Assembly (NCBI GenBank): GCA_016930715.1
Contig: JAFGGC010000002.1
Coordinates: 1-64,000 of the forward strand
Origin: Endomicrobiales bacterium
GTDB taxonomy: Bacteria > Elusimicrobiota > Endomicrobiia > Endomicrobiales > JAFGGC01
Length of the DNA: 64,000 nucleotides
Direction of reading: 5' to 3'
The notes under the pieces: model-generated
The model's database searches: none
Told to the model about the DNA's origin: nothing
Seen by the model: only the letters and a program-made list of their open reading frames with translations
Shown here: positions 56,648 through 64,000 of the stretch, one piece after another
How positions within the stretch are numbered: position 1 is the first letter of the stretch
Layout: each line of letters starts with the position of its first letter
Translations under genes and position numbers: made by a program

Positions 56648-57184
56648 ATGACAAGGAACATAAACATAAACGAACTCGGAAAGCAGGCGGGCGCTTTGAA
56701 GGCCGGCGAGCACGTTCTTGTTTCCGGCACGCTTTACACGGCAAGAGACTCGGCCCACAAGGAGATTGAAGAACTCATAAAATCCGGCAAGAAACCGCCC
56801 TTCGAGCTCGATGGTTCCGTCATATACTACTGCGGGCCGTGTCCAGCAAGGCCGGGCGAGGCGATAGGCCCGTGCGGGCCGACCACGTCGTCCCGGATGG
56901 ACTCTTTCACCCCGCTTCTTCTGTCAAAAGGCGTCAGGGCGACCATAGGCAAGGGGCCGAGATCGAAGGAAGTGGCCGATGCCTGCAGGCGGTACGGCGC
57001 AGTGTATCTTGCCGCGACGGGGGGTATTGCAACACTGCTTGCCAAAAAGGTAAAATATGCCGAGCTTGTGGCTTTCAAGGAACTGGGCCCCGAGGCCGTT
57101 TACAGGCTCGAGGTATCGGATTTTCCAGCGGTTGTCGCGATAGACGCTTCGGGAGCGAGCGTGTTTGACAGAGATGGGAAATAG
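56648..57184 (+). CDS. Class I fumarate hydratase, beta subunit
   Basis: 178-residue small subunit, homologous to the C-terminal domain of FumA. Key phrases are YYCGPCPARPGEAIGPCGPT, TTSSRMD and TIGKGPRSKEV, and ATGGIATLLAKKV, the substrate-binding segments of the family. It starts immediately after the alpha subunit stop; coexpression is certain from spacing. Confidence 0.93.
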   Translation: MTRNININELGKQAGALKAGEHVLVSGTLYTARDSAHKEIEELIKSGKKPPFELDGSVIYYCGPCPARPGEAIGPCGPTTSSRMDSFTPLLLSKGVRATIGKGPRSKEVADACRRYGAVYLAATGGIATLLAKKVKYAELVAFKELGPEAVYRLEVSDFPAVVAIDASGASVFDRDGK

Positions 57185-57193
57185 GAAAATTTT

Positions 57194-57979
57194 ATGCTGC
57201 TTGCGATAGACATCGGCAATACCAACATAACTCTCGGTATGTTCAGGTTCGAAGGTCAGAAGAGCGAGAAAGGCCCGGTGAACATCTGGCGGCTTGCCAC
57301 GAGCCGCAATATGACCGAGGACGAGTACGGCTCAAAGCTATTGGACCTTTTTCACTATTCGATGCTTGAGCTCTCTGACCTCAAGGTTGTCGCCTGCGCG
57401 AGCGTCGTTCCGGGGCTTACCGGCCTGTTCGAGAGCGCGGTAAAAAAATACTTGAAAAATAAGATGTTTGTCGTGAGCCATGAAACGGCAAAAAAGGTCA
57501 ACATACTTTATAACGATCCGGCCGAGGTCGGCGCCGACAGGATAGCCAACGCCGCCGCCGCCTATCATTTCTACGGGGGGCCGGTCATAGTCATAGATTT
57601 CGGGACGGCCACCACGTTTGACTGCATATCAAAAAGGGGCGAGTACGTGGGCGGCGTGATAGCTCCAGGGCCGGGAATTTCTTCCGAATCTCTGGCCAGG
57701 AGGACTGCGCGCCTGCCTATGGTTGAGATAGCCAAACCAGTGAGGGTGATAGGCAGGTCCACTGTCGGCGGGATACAGTCCGGCCTCTATTACGGCTACG
57801 TGGGCCTTGTCAAGGAAATACTGAGCAATATCAAGGTGGAGATGCGTTCGAAACCGGTCATCATAGCCACGGGAGGGCTTGCGGGGCTGATTGCCGGGGC
57901 GGTGAAGGATGTGAAAGCGGTGGTCCCGGAGCTGACCTTGGAGGGTATTAGACTCATTTGGGAGGCTTCTCGCAGATAG
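57194..57979 (+). CDS. coaX: Type III pantothenate kinase
   Basis: 261 residues. It phosphorylates pantothenate in the first step of coenzyme A synthesis. The ASKHA-fold phosphate-binding motif AIDIGNTNI is at the N-terminus, then GADRIANAAAAYHFYGGP and DFGTATTFDCIS, all family hallmarks. AGGA precedes the ATG. It follows the fumarase genes by 9 bases and is probably co-transcribed. CoA supply fits with the acetyl-CoA-using enzymes nearby, although the link may be accidental. Confidence 0.94.
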   Translation: MLLAIDIGNTNITLGMFRFEGQKSEKGPVNIWRLATSRNMTEDEYGSKLLDLFHYSMLELSDLKVVACASVVPGLTGLFESAVKKYLKNKMFVVSHETAKKVNILYNDPAEVGADRIANAAAAYHFYGGPVIVIDFGTATTFDCISKRGEYVGGVIAPGPGISSESLARRTARLPMVEIAKPVRVIGRSTVGGIQSGLYYGYVGLVKEILSNIKVEMRSKPVIIATGGLAGLIAGAVKDVKAVVPELTLEGIRLIWEASRR

Positions 57980-58141
57980 TTATGTGTTGATACTGTGGAC
58001 AATCTGGTGGATAATAAACCGTTGTTTTTGTAATATTTTTTAGATGTTGCCTAAAATAGTATTGAAAAATCAGTATATTATTTAGATAGGTTATATTTCT
58101 CTTTAACAAAAAGCCCAAAAGTCATAGTTTAGGGAGGGAAT

Positions 58142-59020
58142 ATGAAGAAGGCTGTTATAGTACCTGTCCTTTTTGCCGTTCTCGCCGCGCTGTTCACGGG
58201 TCTCTACCTCAATTCGCTTGAAACTGAATACAAAAAGGGGGCCCTTAAGACCAAGGTTCTGGTGGCAAAGGACTACATAGACCAGGGTACAATACTGGAC
58301 GGGAGCTATACCGAGGAAAAACTGGTGCCGAAGGAATACATCCAGCCTAAAGCGTTGACCAACATCAAAGAACTTGTTGACCAGGACGGACGGCGCGTGT
58401 TCATAACCGTCGTGCCCGTTGAACGGGGGGAACAGATAACGACCACAAAACTTTCCCTGCTCGGTTTTGAAACCGGTATTTCCGCGGTCATACCCACCGA
58501 AAAAAGAGCCCTGACACTTGTTTTTGACGGTGATATCGTGTCCGGGATACTGAAGCCTGGAAACCGGGTGGACATAATCGGCGTTTTTGAATACGAGGAC
58601 AAGAACTCGAGGCTCCAGGAAGCCGCTACTACAATACTTCAGAACGTGCTCGTTCTATCCGTTGGAAAATCCATGCTTGGCGCCGCAAAACCTTCCCCGA
58701 ATGACAAGGGCGGGCAGAACGATATGATGATGCAGGAGCCGTACGAACTCGGAAGCGTTCCGGTGTCTTTCTCGGTAAGCCCCCGGGAAGCGGAACTGCT
58801 GATATTGGCGTCCGAAAAGGGCACGCTTAAGTTCTCGCTGAGGCCGATGGGCGACGACAAGTTGGCCGATGTTACCGGCGCTAAGATGAGCGATGTCTGC
58901 ACGGGCGTGAGCTCGACTTTAAGGTCTTCCAAGGGCGACGCGATGAACGAGAGCGCCTACAAGGAAATGCAGAAAAAACAGCGCGAGATGATGCAGATTC
59001 TCAAGAAATACAAGAAATAG
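58142..59020 (+). CDS. cpaB: Tad/Flp pilus assembly protein CpaB (RcpC)
   Basis: 292 residues. One N-terminal transmembrane helix (about 4-24) is followed by a SAF domain (about 38-110, TKVLVAKDYIDQGTIL) and the RcpC/CpaB domain (AVIPTEKRALTLVFDGDIVSGILKPGNRVDIIGVF). It acts in the periplasm in Tad pilus assembly. AGGGAGGG (58131-58138) precedes the ATG. The 162 bases upstream are AT-rich with no promoter I would defend. It begins the tad cluster with the three genes that follow. Confidence 0.92.
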   Translation: MKKAVIVPVLFAVLAALFTGLYLNSLETEYKKGALKTKVLVAKDYIDQGTILDGSYTEEKLVPKEYIQPKALTNIKELVDQDGRRVFITVVPVERGEQITTTKLSLLGFETGISAVIPTEKRALTLVFDGDIVSGILKPGNRVDIIGVFEYEDKNSRLQEAATTILQNVLVLSVGKSMLGAAKPSPNDKGGQNDMMMQEPYELGSVPVSFSVSPREAELLILASEKGTLKFSLRPMGDDKLADVTGAKMSDVCTGVSSTLRSSKGDAMNESAYKEMQKKQREMMQILKKYKK

Positions 59021-59024
59021 CCAC

Positions 59025-59080
59025 GATTACACAGATTGAAGTCTTTAATCCGTGTAGTCTTTGTTAGAATCCGTGTAATC
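59025..59080. repeat. Dispersed GATTACAC palindromic element, copy 6 (inside tad cluster)
   Basis: The arms are GATTACACAGATT (59025-59037), AATCCGTGTAGTC (59047-59059) and AATCCGTGTAATC (59068-59080). One left arm is missing compared with other copies. It fills the gap between cpaB and the CpaE-CpaF fusion gene. Confidence 0.85.
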
Positions 59081-59091
59081 AAGGGGTTTTT

Positions 59092-61173
59092 ATGGGTAAG
59101 ATAATAGTTGTTCCAGACATCGGTGACAGCGTCCTCTCGGCGTTTTTTGCCGTCAATCTTTCGGCGGCGCTTGCGTCCGGATGCAGGAACAAGGTCGCCT
59201 GCGTTGACCTGAGCTTTTCGGGAGAGAACAACCTGGGGTATCTTTTAAGCTCCGATGCCAGGAAATCCTTGAAGGACATCGCGGGAAATCTCGCCGGGCT
59301 TGACGAAAACCTCATAAAGGGTTACCTGCCGGTGCATTCCTCGAACGTGGCCGTTCTTTCGGGCGGGGATAGGGATCTTAAGGACGTCATCGCGCAGGAC
59401 GATATCGGAAAGATCGTGCGCGTCGTTTCTTCCGCGTATCCTTTTACCGTAGTCGTAGCGGGCGGCTGCTGGGACGCCCATTTTTCTCCCGTGCTCGAGG
59501 CATCGGACCTCGTTATGGCCGCGGTCGAGCCCAATATGATATCGCTTTCCGGGATAAAGGGGCTGACGAAAGTCCTTGCCGCCGGTCATTTCCCGCTCAG
59601 CGTACTCAAGCCCGTGCTCCTTTCTTCCGATTCGAAATTGAAGCTTGACAGAAAAAGGACGGAGGAGTTCCTGTCTCTTGAGGTGTTTTTTGATATACCT
59701 TTCGATTACGCGCTTTTCACGTCGTCCGTCAATGACGGCGCGCCGCTTGTGGTTTCAGATGGCTCAAGCGCGCCAGCTCAGGGGTTCAAGAAACTGGCCA
59801 GACAGCTTCTTGACGAGAAGCTTTACGGCGAGAAGAAGTCCGTCGAGGGGGCGGATCGAAAGACCGATAACCGGATAAAAGCCGCAACGGACGGTGTCAT
59901 CCGTTTGAAACAGAAGGTACACGGCCAGCTTCTCTCTGAACTGAGTTCAAGGAAGGTGGACCTTTCAGCGAACTCCGACCCTTCGCGCCGTCAGGCGTTG
60001 AGAGAAGCGGTTAAAAAAACCATACAGGACCTGCTCGCAAGGGACGCGGACGGTGTTGCCCGGGAAGAAAGAGAGAACTTCGTCGAGGAGATGCTTGACG
60101 AGGCACTGGGCCTCGGGTGCCTCGAGAAGCTTTTAAAAAACGACGAGATAACCGAAATAATGGTCAACGGACCTGACCTGATATACGTGGAGAAGAAGGG
60201 GAAGGTTTTTCTCAGCGGGGAGAGGTTCTCCTCCCGTGCCCAGCTTATGACCGCGATAGACAGGATCGTTTCCCCGATAGGCAGGAGGGTGGACGAATCG
60301 TCGCCTCTGTGCGACGCCAGGCTTCTTGACGGTTCGCGCGTCAACATAGTGATATCGCCGATATCCCTGATAGGACCGGTCGTTACCATACGGAAGTTTT
60401 CGAAGAAGAAACTCGGCATTGATGACCTTGTTTCGTTCGGCGCCATGAAAAAGCAGATGGCCGAATTTTTGAGAACCTGCGTGATGCTTAGAAAGAACAT
60501 CGTGGTTTCCGGCGGCACTGGTTCGGGCAAGACGACTCTTTTGAATGTCGTTTCTTCCTTCATCCCTTCCGATGAAAGGATAGTTACTATCGAGGATTCG
60601 GCGGAACTCAAGCTCCCGCAGGAGCACGTCGTGCGGCTTGAATCCCGGCCGGCGTCCATAGAGGGAACCGGCGAGGTCCCAATAAGAAGGCTTGTCATCA
60701 ACGCGCTGAGGATGAGGCCGGAAAGAATTGTCGTCGGCGAATGCCGGGGGGGCGAAACCCTCGACATGCTGCAGGCCATGAACACGGGGCACGACGGTTC
60801 GCTCACCACCATACACGCCAATTCGCCCAAGGATGGGGTGTCGAGGATAGCCACGATGGTAATGATGGCCGGGATGGACCTGCCGGAGAAGGCCATAAGG
60901 GAACAGATAGCTTCGGCGGTCAACGTGATCGTCCAGCTTTCGAGGCTTTCCGACGGTTCAAGGAAAGTGGTCGAGATAGCGGAAGTAGCCGGCCTGAAGA
61001 ACGGCGAGGTCGAGCTCGTGCCGATTTTCAGGTTCGAGCAGACCGGAATAAAGGACGGCAAGGTTTCGGGAAGGTTCGTCGCGACTGGAAATCTGCCGTC
61101 GTTTTTTGACGGGCTCTCGGCTCACGGAATGGAACTCGACAAAAGGATTTTTGCCAAAGGGGATCTGCAATGA
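59092..61173 (+). CDS. CpaE-like/CpaF fusion ATPase of Tad pilus
   Basis: 693 residues. Residues 1-240 look like a ParA/MinD-type CpaE (TadZ) domain (FFAVNLSAALASGCRNKVACV, VAAVEPNMISLSGIKGL), but the Walker A loop is replaced by PDIGDSVLS, so ATP binding is doubtful. A charged linker leads to a complete CpaF/TadA secretion ATPase (about 285-693) with Walker A GGTGSGKTT (residues 474-482), Walker B region RIVVGECRGGE and the His-box GHDGSLTTIHANSP. The domains are normally separate neighbouring proteins; here they are one chain with no stop or frameshift. It overlaps tadB by four bases (ATGA). It would localise and power pilus assembly. Confidence 0.9.
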   Translation: MGKIIVVPDIGDSVLSAFFAVNLSAALASGCRNKVACVDLSFSGENNLGYLLSSDARKSLKDIAGNLAGLDENLIKGYLPVHSSNVAVLSGGDRDLKDVIAQDDIGKIVRVVSSAYPFTVVVAGGCWDAHFSPVLEASDLVMAAVEPNMISLSGIKGLTKVLAAGHFPLSVLKPVLLSSDSKLKLDRKRTEEFLSLEVFFDIPFDYALFTSSVNDGAPLVVSDGSSAPAQGFKKLARQLLDEKLYGEKKSVEGADRKTDNRIKAATDGVIRLKQKVHGQLLSELSSRKVDLSANSDPSRRQALREAVKKTIQDLLARDADGVAREERENFVEEMLDEALGLGCLEKLLKNDEITEIMVNGPDLIYVEKKGKVFLSGERFSSRAQLMTAIDRIVSPIGRRVDESSPLCDARLLDGSRVNIVISPISLIGPVVTIRKFSKKKLGIDDLVSFGAMKKQMAEFLRTCVMLRKNIVVSGGTGSGKTTLLNVVSSFIPSDERIVTIEDSAELKLPQEHVVRLESRPASIEGTGEVPIRRLVINALRMRPERIVVGECRGGETLDMLQAMNTGHDGSLTTIHANSPKDGVSRIATMVMMAGMDLPEKAIREQIASAVNVIVQLSRLSDGSRKVVEIAEVAGLKNGEVELVPIFRFEQTGIKDGKVSGRFVATGNLPSFFDGLSAHGMELDKRIFAKGDLQ

Positions 61174-62063
61174 CTCTTGTTTTTCAGGCCGCGGCGGTGC
61201 TTTTTGCCGGGCTTCTGGCGTTTATTGTCATAAACAGGGTCGTTTCTTTTGCCTCAAAAAAGATATCTTCAATTAAGGTTGTTTCGGAAGAAGCCGGTTC
61301 GTCCGGAGCGCCAAAGGAAAAACTCGGCGCCGTCAAAACGTTCCTTGCCCCGATAGCATCGGATCCGAAATCAAGTTCGGCGAAAAAGGCGAAAGCGGCC
61401 GTTTCCGTCGCGGTTTTCCTGTTTTTCTGGTTTTTAACAGATAAGGCGGTTTTTTCTTTATTGCCGGCGGCGGCTTTGTTCTGGGGTTTGGGCGCCTATT
61501 TCGACATTAAACAAAAAAAATACGTGATACTTTTCGAGGAACAGTTAATAGAAGCATTGGGCGTGATAACGAATTCGGTGCGCGCCGGACAATCCCTTGT
61601 GCAGGCGCTTGAAAACATGGTAAAGGACGCGAAGCCTCCGCTTTCAGCCGAATTCTCCAGGGCGCTGAACGAGATACGCTTCGGCACGCCCATAGGCGAG
61701 GCACTGACCGGCATATCGGACAGGGTAGACAGCAAGGATCTGAAAATAGTCATAACGTCGATAAATCTTGCCAGGGAGAGCGGCGGCAACATTGGCGAGA
61801 TACTGACGCGCATAGCCGAGACCATGAGAGACAGAAGGAAAATTAAGGGGAAGATCGCCGCCCTCACGGCCCAGGGGAAGATGTCCGGCATCGTCATGGG
61901 ATGCGTGCCTTTCGTGCTACTTGCCGTTTTGTACTTCATCGAGCCGGCCCTGATGGGTCTTCTTTTTACCAATATTTTCGGCAATATCATGCTTTTTATA
62001 GCTGTCATAATGGTTTCTCTGGGTATGTTTTTCATAAACAAGATAGTAAATATAGACATTTAG
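61170..62063 (+). CDS. tadB: Tad inner-membrane protein TadB
   Basis: 297 residues. An N-terminal hydrophobic segment, a Lys/Ser-rich linker and paired helices near 80-105 are followed by a type II secretion F domain (LIEALGVITNSVRAGQSLVQAL, LARESGGNIGEIL) and two C-terminal helices. It forms the inner-membrane platform with TadC. Translationally coupled to the upstream ATPase. Confidence 0.92.
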   Translation: MTLVFQAAAVLFAGLLAFIVINRVVSFASKKISSIKVVSEEAGSSGAPKEKLGAVKTFLAPIASDPKSSSAKKAKAAVSVAVFLFFWFLTDKAVFSLLPAAALFWGLGAYFDIKQKKYVILFEEQLIEALGVITNSVRAGQSLVQALENMVKDAKPPLSAEFSRALNEIRFGTPIGEALTGISDRVDSKDLKIVITSINLARESGGNIGEILTRIAETMRDRRKIKGKIAALTAQGKMSGIVMGCVPFVLLAVLYFIEPALMGLLFTNIFGNIMLFIAVIMVSLGMFFINKIVNIDI

Positions 62064-62073
62064 GGTAAATGAC

Positions 62074-62961
62074 ATGATGGTTCTTATCGCATCGGTCTGC
62101 GCGGGTATCGCGGTTTTCAGCGTGCTGTATACCGTTCTCGAATTCGCCGGCAAGGTGAAGTTCGAAAAGAAATTCAGGGACAGTACGGGCGGTACCGCCG
62201 GGATAAGGGCAAAAGGAATAACGGGGAGCCTTCTTTTCGCGGCGGAAAAGATCGGAGAGAAAACGAAGGGTGTGAAACACCCGAAATTCGAAGGCATGAT
62301 AGCCGAGATAAGGAACAACCTTTCGATCCTGGGAGGCAGCTACGCGAAGATGGACCCTTACACATTCGTCGGCATACAGGCGCTTTCTGCCGTCGGCGTC
62401 ATGATAGTGTGCGTCCTCGTTCTTGACATATATAACGTGTTTCTTGTCGCGCTTCTGGGTTTCGGAGGGTTCTTTATTCCTGTCGGCCTGAACAGGGACC
62501 AGGTCAAGTCAAGGCATAAGGCCATATTCCGGCAGATACCTGACATACTTGACATGCTGACGCTTATGATCGAGGCCGGTCTCGATTTCACGACAGCATT
62601 GAATAAAATCCTGGAGTTCGAAAAAGGCCCGTTGGTCGACGAGTTCATGACTGCTCAGCAGGAGATCAGGCTCGGCAAATCAAGGGCCGAGGCTTTCGAG
62701 AACATGATGGCGCGGGTGAAATACCCGCCGCTTAATTCCGTAATGAACTCGATAATACTCGCGATGAAAACCGGCGGCAGCATGGCGCCTACTTTAAGGA
62801 TCCTTTCGGACCAGTTCCGCGTGGAGCGCGCGCAATTAGCCGAAAAAATGGCTTCCGAAGCGCCCATCAAGCTCATGGGCCCTCTTGTCATACTTATTTT
62901 TCCCACGATATTCATCGTGCTTTTCGGGCCGATACTTCTATCTTTTATGGGCGGGGGATAA
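62074..62961 (+). CDS. tadC: Tad inner-membrane protein TadC
   Basis: 295 residues. An N-terminal transmembrane helix, a pair of helices near 90-130 and a type II secretion F domain (ILDMLTLMIEAGLDFTTALNKI, MKTGGSMAPTLRIL) are followed by a C-terminal helix (PLVILIFPTIFIVLFGPILL). It is the partner of TadB, 10 bases downstream. No prepilin, CpaA or CpaC gene follows. Confidence 0.92.
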   Translation: MMVLIASVCAGIAVFSVLYTVLEFAGKVKFEKKFRDSTGGTAGIRAKGITGSLLFAAEKIGEKTKGVKHPKFEGMIAEIRNNLSILGGSYAKMDPYTFVGIQALSAVGVMIVCVLVLDIYNVFLVALLGFGGFFIPVGLNRDQVKSRHKAIFRQIPDILDMLTLMIEAGLDFTTALNKILEFEKGPLVDEFMTAQQEIRLGKSRAEAFENMMARVKYPPLNSVMNSIILAMKTGGSMAPTLRILSDQFRVERAQLAEKMASEAPIKLMGPLVILIFPTIFIVLFGPILLSFMGGG

Positions 62962-62968
62962 ATAGACT

Positions 62969-63058
62969 GATTACACGGATTTTTTACACAGATTACACAG
63001 ATAAGTCAGCAAACATAGATGCTAATCCGTGTAATCTTTGTATTTGATCCGTGCAATC
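62969..63058. repeat. Dispersed GATTACAC palindromic element, copy 7
   Basis: The arms are GATTACACGGATT (62969-62981), GATTACACAGAT (62991-63002), AATCCGTGTAATC (63024-63036) and GATCCGTGCAATC (63046-63058). It lies between the convergent tadC and minus-strand sensor genes, 7 bases after the tadC stop, and could serve both as a 3' structure. Confidence 0.88.
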
Positions 63059-63062
63059 GTAG

Positions 63063-64000
63063 TTATCCGAGCGTTATTATCGTTCCGGAGAGTCTTTCTT
63101 TTGACGGGCCCAGTGACTTTGCCTTAGCTTGAACGCCGTTTATGGTGTCCTCGACGGTCTGGCCGGGGTTTTCGGTGGATCTTTTAACAAGTTCAAGGGC
63201 GTCGCTGGAAGCGAAAGCGTCAAGTATGTGGAGATCGGAATCTGGAGGAAGGTCTTTTTTGAAGATGAGTTCCTTCGCTTTTTGGTTTGCCGCGATGACT
63301 TTGTTGTCGGCATCAATGACCGCGATACCTTCGGCCCTGATATCGGCGAGTTCTTTGATAATGAGCGCGTGATTTTCGCGTGTTTCGGTGCTTGCCGCCG
63401 ATGGTCTGGGGTTTGCCGGTTCCTGTTTTGAAGCGATTTCGTTCACGAGTTCCGCTATTTTACCCATTTCATCGTTGGTTACCTTCGCGCTCACGCCCCC
63501 GAGCGCAACCGCCTTTATGTCGGAAACAAGAGAATCCATGCGCTTAAGATACGCAGCGCGGAAAAAGAGGGCGGCCGCGGCGACTGAAAGTATGAATATT
63601 ATTAATCCCGTGAGGGCCGCATTCCCTGCGGTTGTTCCCGCGGTCCGTTCCATTTTGGTGTTTGAAATCGCTATGCATAGCGTGGACGAGGAAGGCAGCG
63701 GCATCGAAAAAAGATATGCGTCGGGCTCATTGACCTTCTGTCTGAATATTCTTTTTGAAGCCAAGGCCTTTTTTGAGTAGGGGTCCGCGTAGGTTTTGCC
63801 CCACTCGGCCGTTTTGTTATGCGTGATGACCTTGCCGGTTTCGTCGAGTATGAACGCCGAGATTATGTCATCTACCTTTGAGATGCTTTCTATTTGTTTC
63901 AGGAGCATCAGGTCGTCGCGCAGTTCGGCGCCTTTGAATAGGTTTTTTTCAGACAGCATGTAGGCGGTTTTTACGCGGTCGAAAAGATTTAGCCTCAGGA
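63063..64000 (-). CDS. Membrane sensor protein, partial (Cache-HAMP-PAS-like), runs off right edge
   Basis: The frame stays open from the ATG at 63959 to the window edge, so the true start is probably outside. The visible part has an extracytoplasmic Cache-like segment (SAFILDETGKVITHNK), a transmembrane helix (LTGLIIFILSVAAAALFF), a HAMP-like linker and a C-terminal PAS-like region (AEGIAVIDADNKVIAANQKA). No kinase, GGDEF or methyl-accepting domain follows before the stop, so it ends as a sensor without a recognised output. Function unknown; probably signal input for a partner protein. Confidence 0.75.
   Translation of the reverse strand, partial: LRLNLFDRVKTAYMLSEKNLFKGAELRDDLMLLKQIESISKVDDIISAFILDETGKVITHNKTAEWGKTYADPYSKKALASKRIFRQKVNEPDAYLFSMPLPSSSTLCIAISNTKMERTAGTTAGNAALTGLIIFILSVAAAALFFRAAYLKRMDSLVSDIKAVALGGVSAKVTNDEMGKIAELVNEIASKQEPANPRPSAASTETRENHALIIKELADIRAEGIAVIDADNKVIAANQKAKELIFKKDLPPDSDLHILDAFASSDALELVKRSTENPGQTVEDTINGVQAKAKSLGPSKERLSGTIITLG

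Noticed and set aside
59991-61061. 356-codon minus-strand open frame
   Set aside because: It is a shadow of the CpaF domain, whose motifs are unmistakable on the plus strand. The product is Ser/Thr/Ile-rich with no domain.

Overview
The window looks like part of a chromosome from an uncultured, Gram-negative-type (diderm) bacterium. It has proteins with the aromatic C-termini and strand pattern of outer-membrane beta-barrels, a periplasmic HtrA protease, a PilB-type and a Tad-type secretion/pilus ATPase, and a bacterial F-type ATP synthase. Citrate formation may run through a (Re)-citrate-synthase-like enzyme. I cannot name a phylum from sequence alone. No tRNA, rRNA, CRISPR array, transposase or phage gene was seen. 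Almost all of the window is coding, and no gene-free gap exceeds about 300 bases.

Bases 1-29,400 are dominated by four giant, head-to-tail paralogous genes (218-6043, 6233-12823, 14934-21512, 21689-28582) encoding secreted proteins of 1,941-2,297 residues. Each has a signal peptide, a short Ser/Thr/Pro/Ala/Asn/Gly-rich stretch, an N-terminal cap module, and then a long all-alpha array built from two alternating module types. Type 1 is about 75-90 residues with a Y-F-G-x-[DN]-Y core. Type 2 is about 100-120 residues with an x-Y-x-x-I-A-x-[DE]-M ... D-Y-x-Y-x-A-D-[VI]-L core. Each ends in a strongly conserved region of about 400 residues. A protein O-mannosyltransferase-like enzyme (12918-14729) sits between the second and third giants. 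A small secreted protein (28716-29366) carries what looks like one free-standing cap module. I recognise no known family for the giants. This cluster is the best candidate for an undescribed system: giant solenoid surface proteins, possibly O-glycosylated by the embedded enzyme.

Bases 29,500-42,830 hold a (Re)-citrate synthase-like enzyme, two membrane histidine kinases, a secreted protein of unknown function, an HtrA/DegP protease, a two-receiver regulator, a receiver-GGDEF diguanylate cyclase, a LysM/FecR envelope protein and a lipoprotein M23 endopeptidase. Bases 42,937-49,314 are a complete atpBEFHAGDC operon with an unusually short delta subunit. Bases 49,477-54,227 form an operon of two predicted outer-membrane barrels, a PilB-type ATPase and a GAF/HD-GYP protein. 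It is driven by an exact consensus promoter that places transcription start at or next to the first ATG. Bases 54,390-57,979 encode malic enzyme, two-subunit class I fumarase and type III pantothenate kinase. Bases 58,142-62,961 are a partial Tad locus (cpaB, a CpaE-CpaF fusion, tadB, tadC). A membrane sensor protein runs off the right edge.

Seven copies of a dispersed palindromic element with GATTACACRGATT / AATCYGTGTAATC arms occupy intergenic gaps from 30,978 to 63,058. None was seen in the giant-gene half. Two lie inside operons (atpE-atpF and cpaB-cpaEF). Other repeat families occur between atpB and atpE, after the malic enzyme gene, and flanking the element near 32.9 kb. All statements rest on reading the sequence; no alignment, structure or database search was run.
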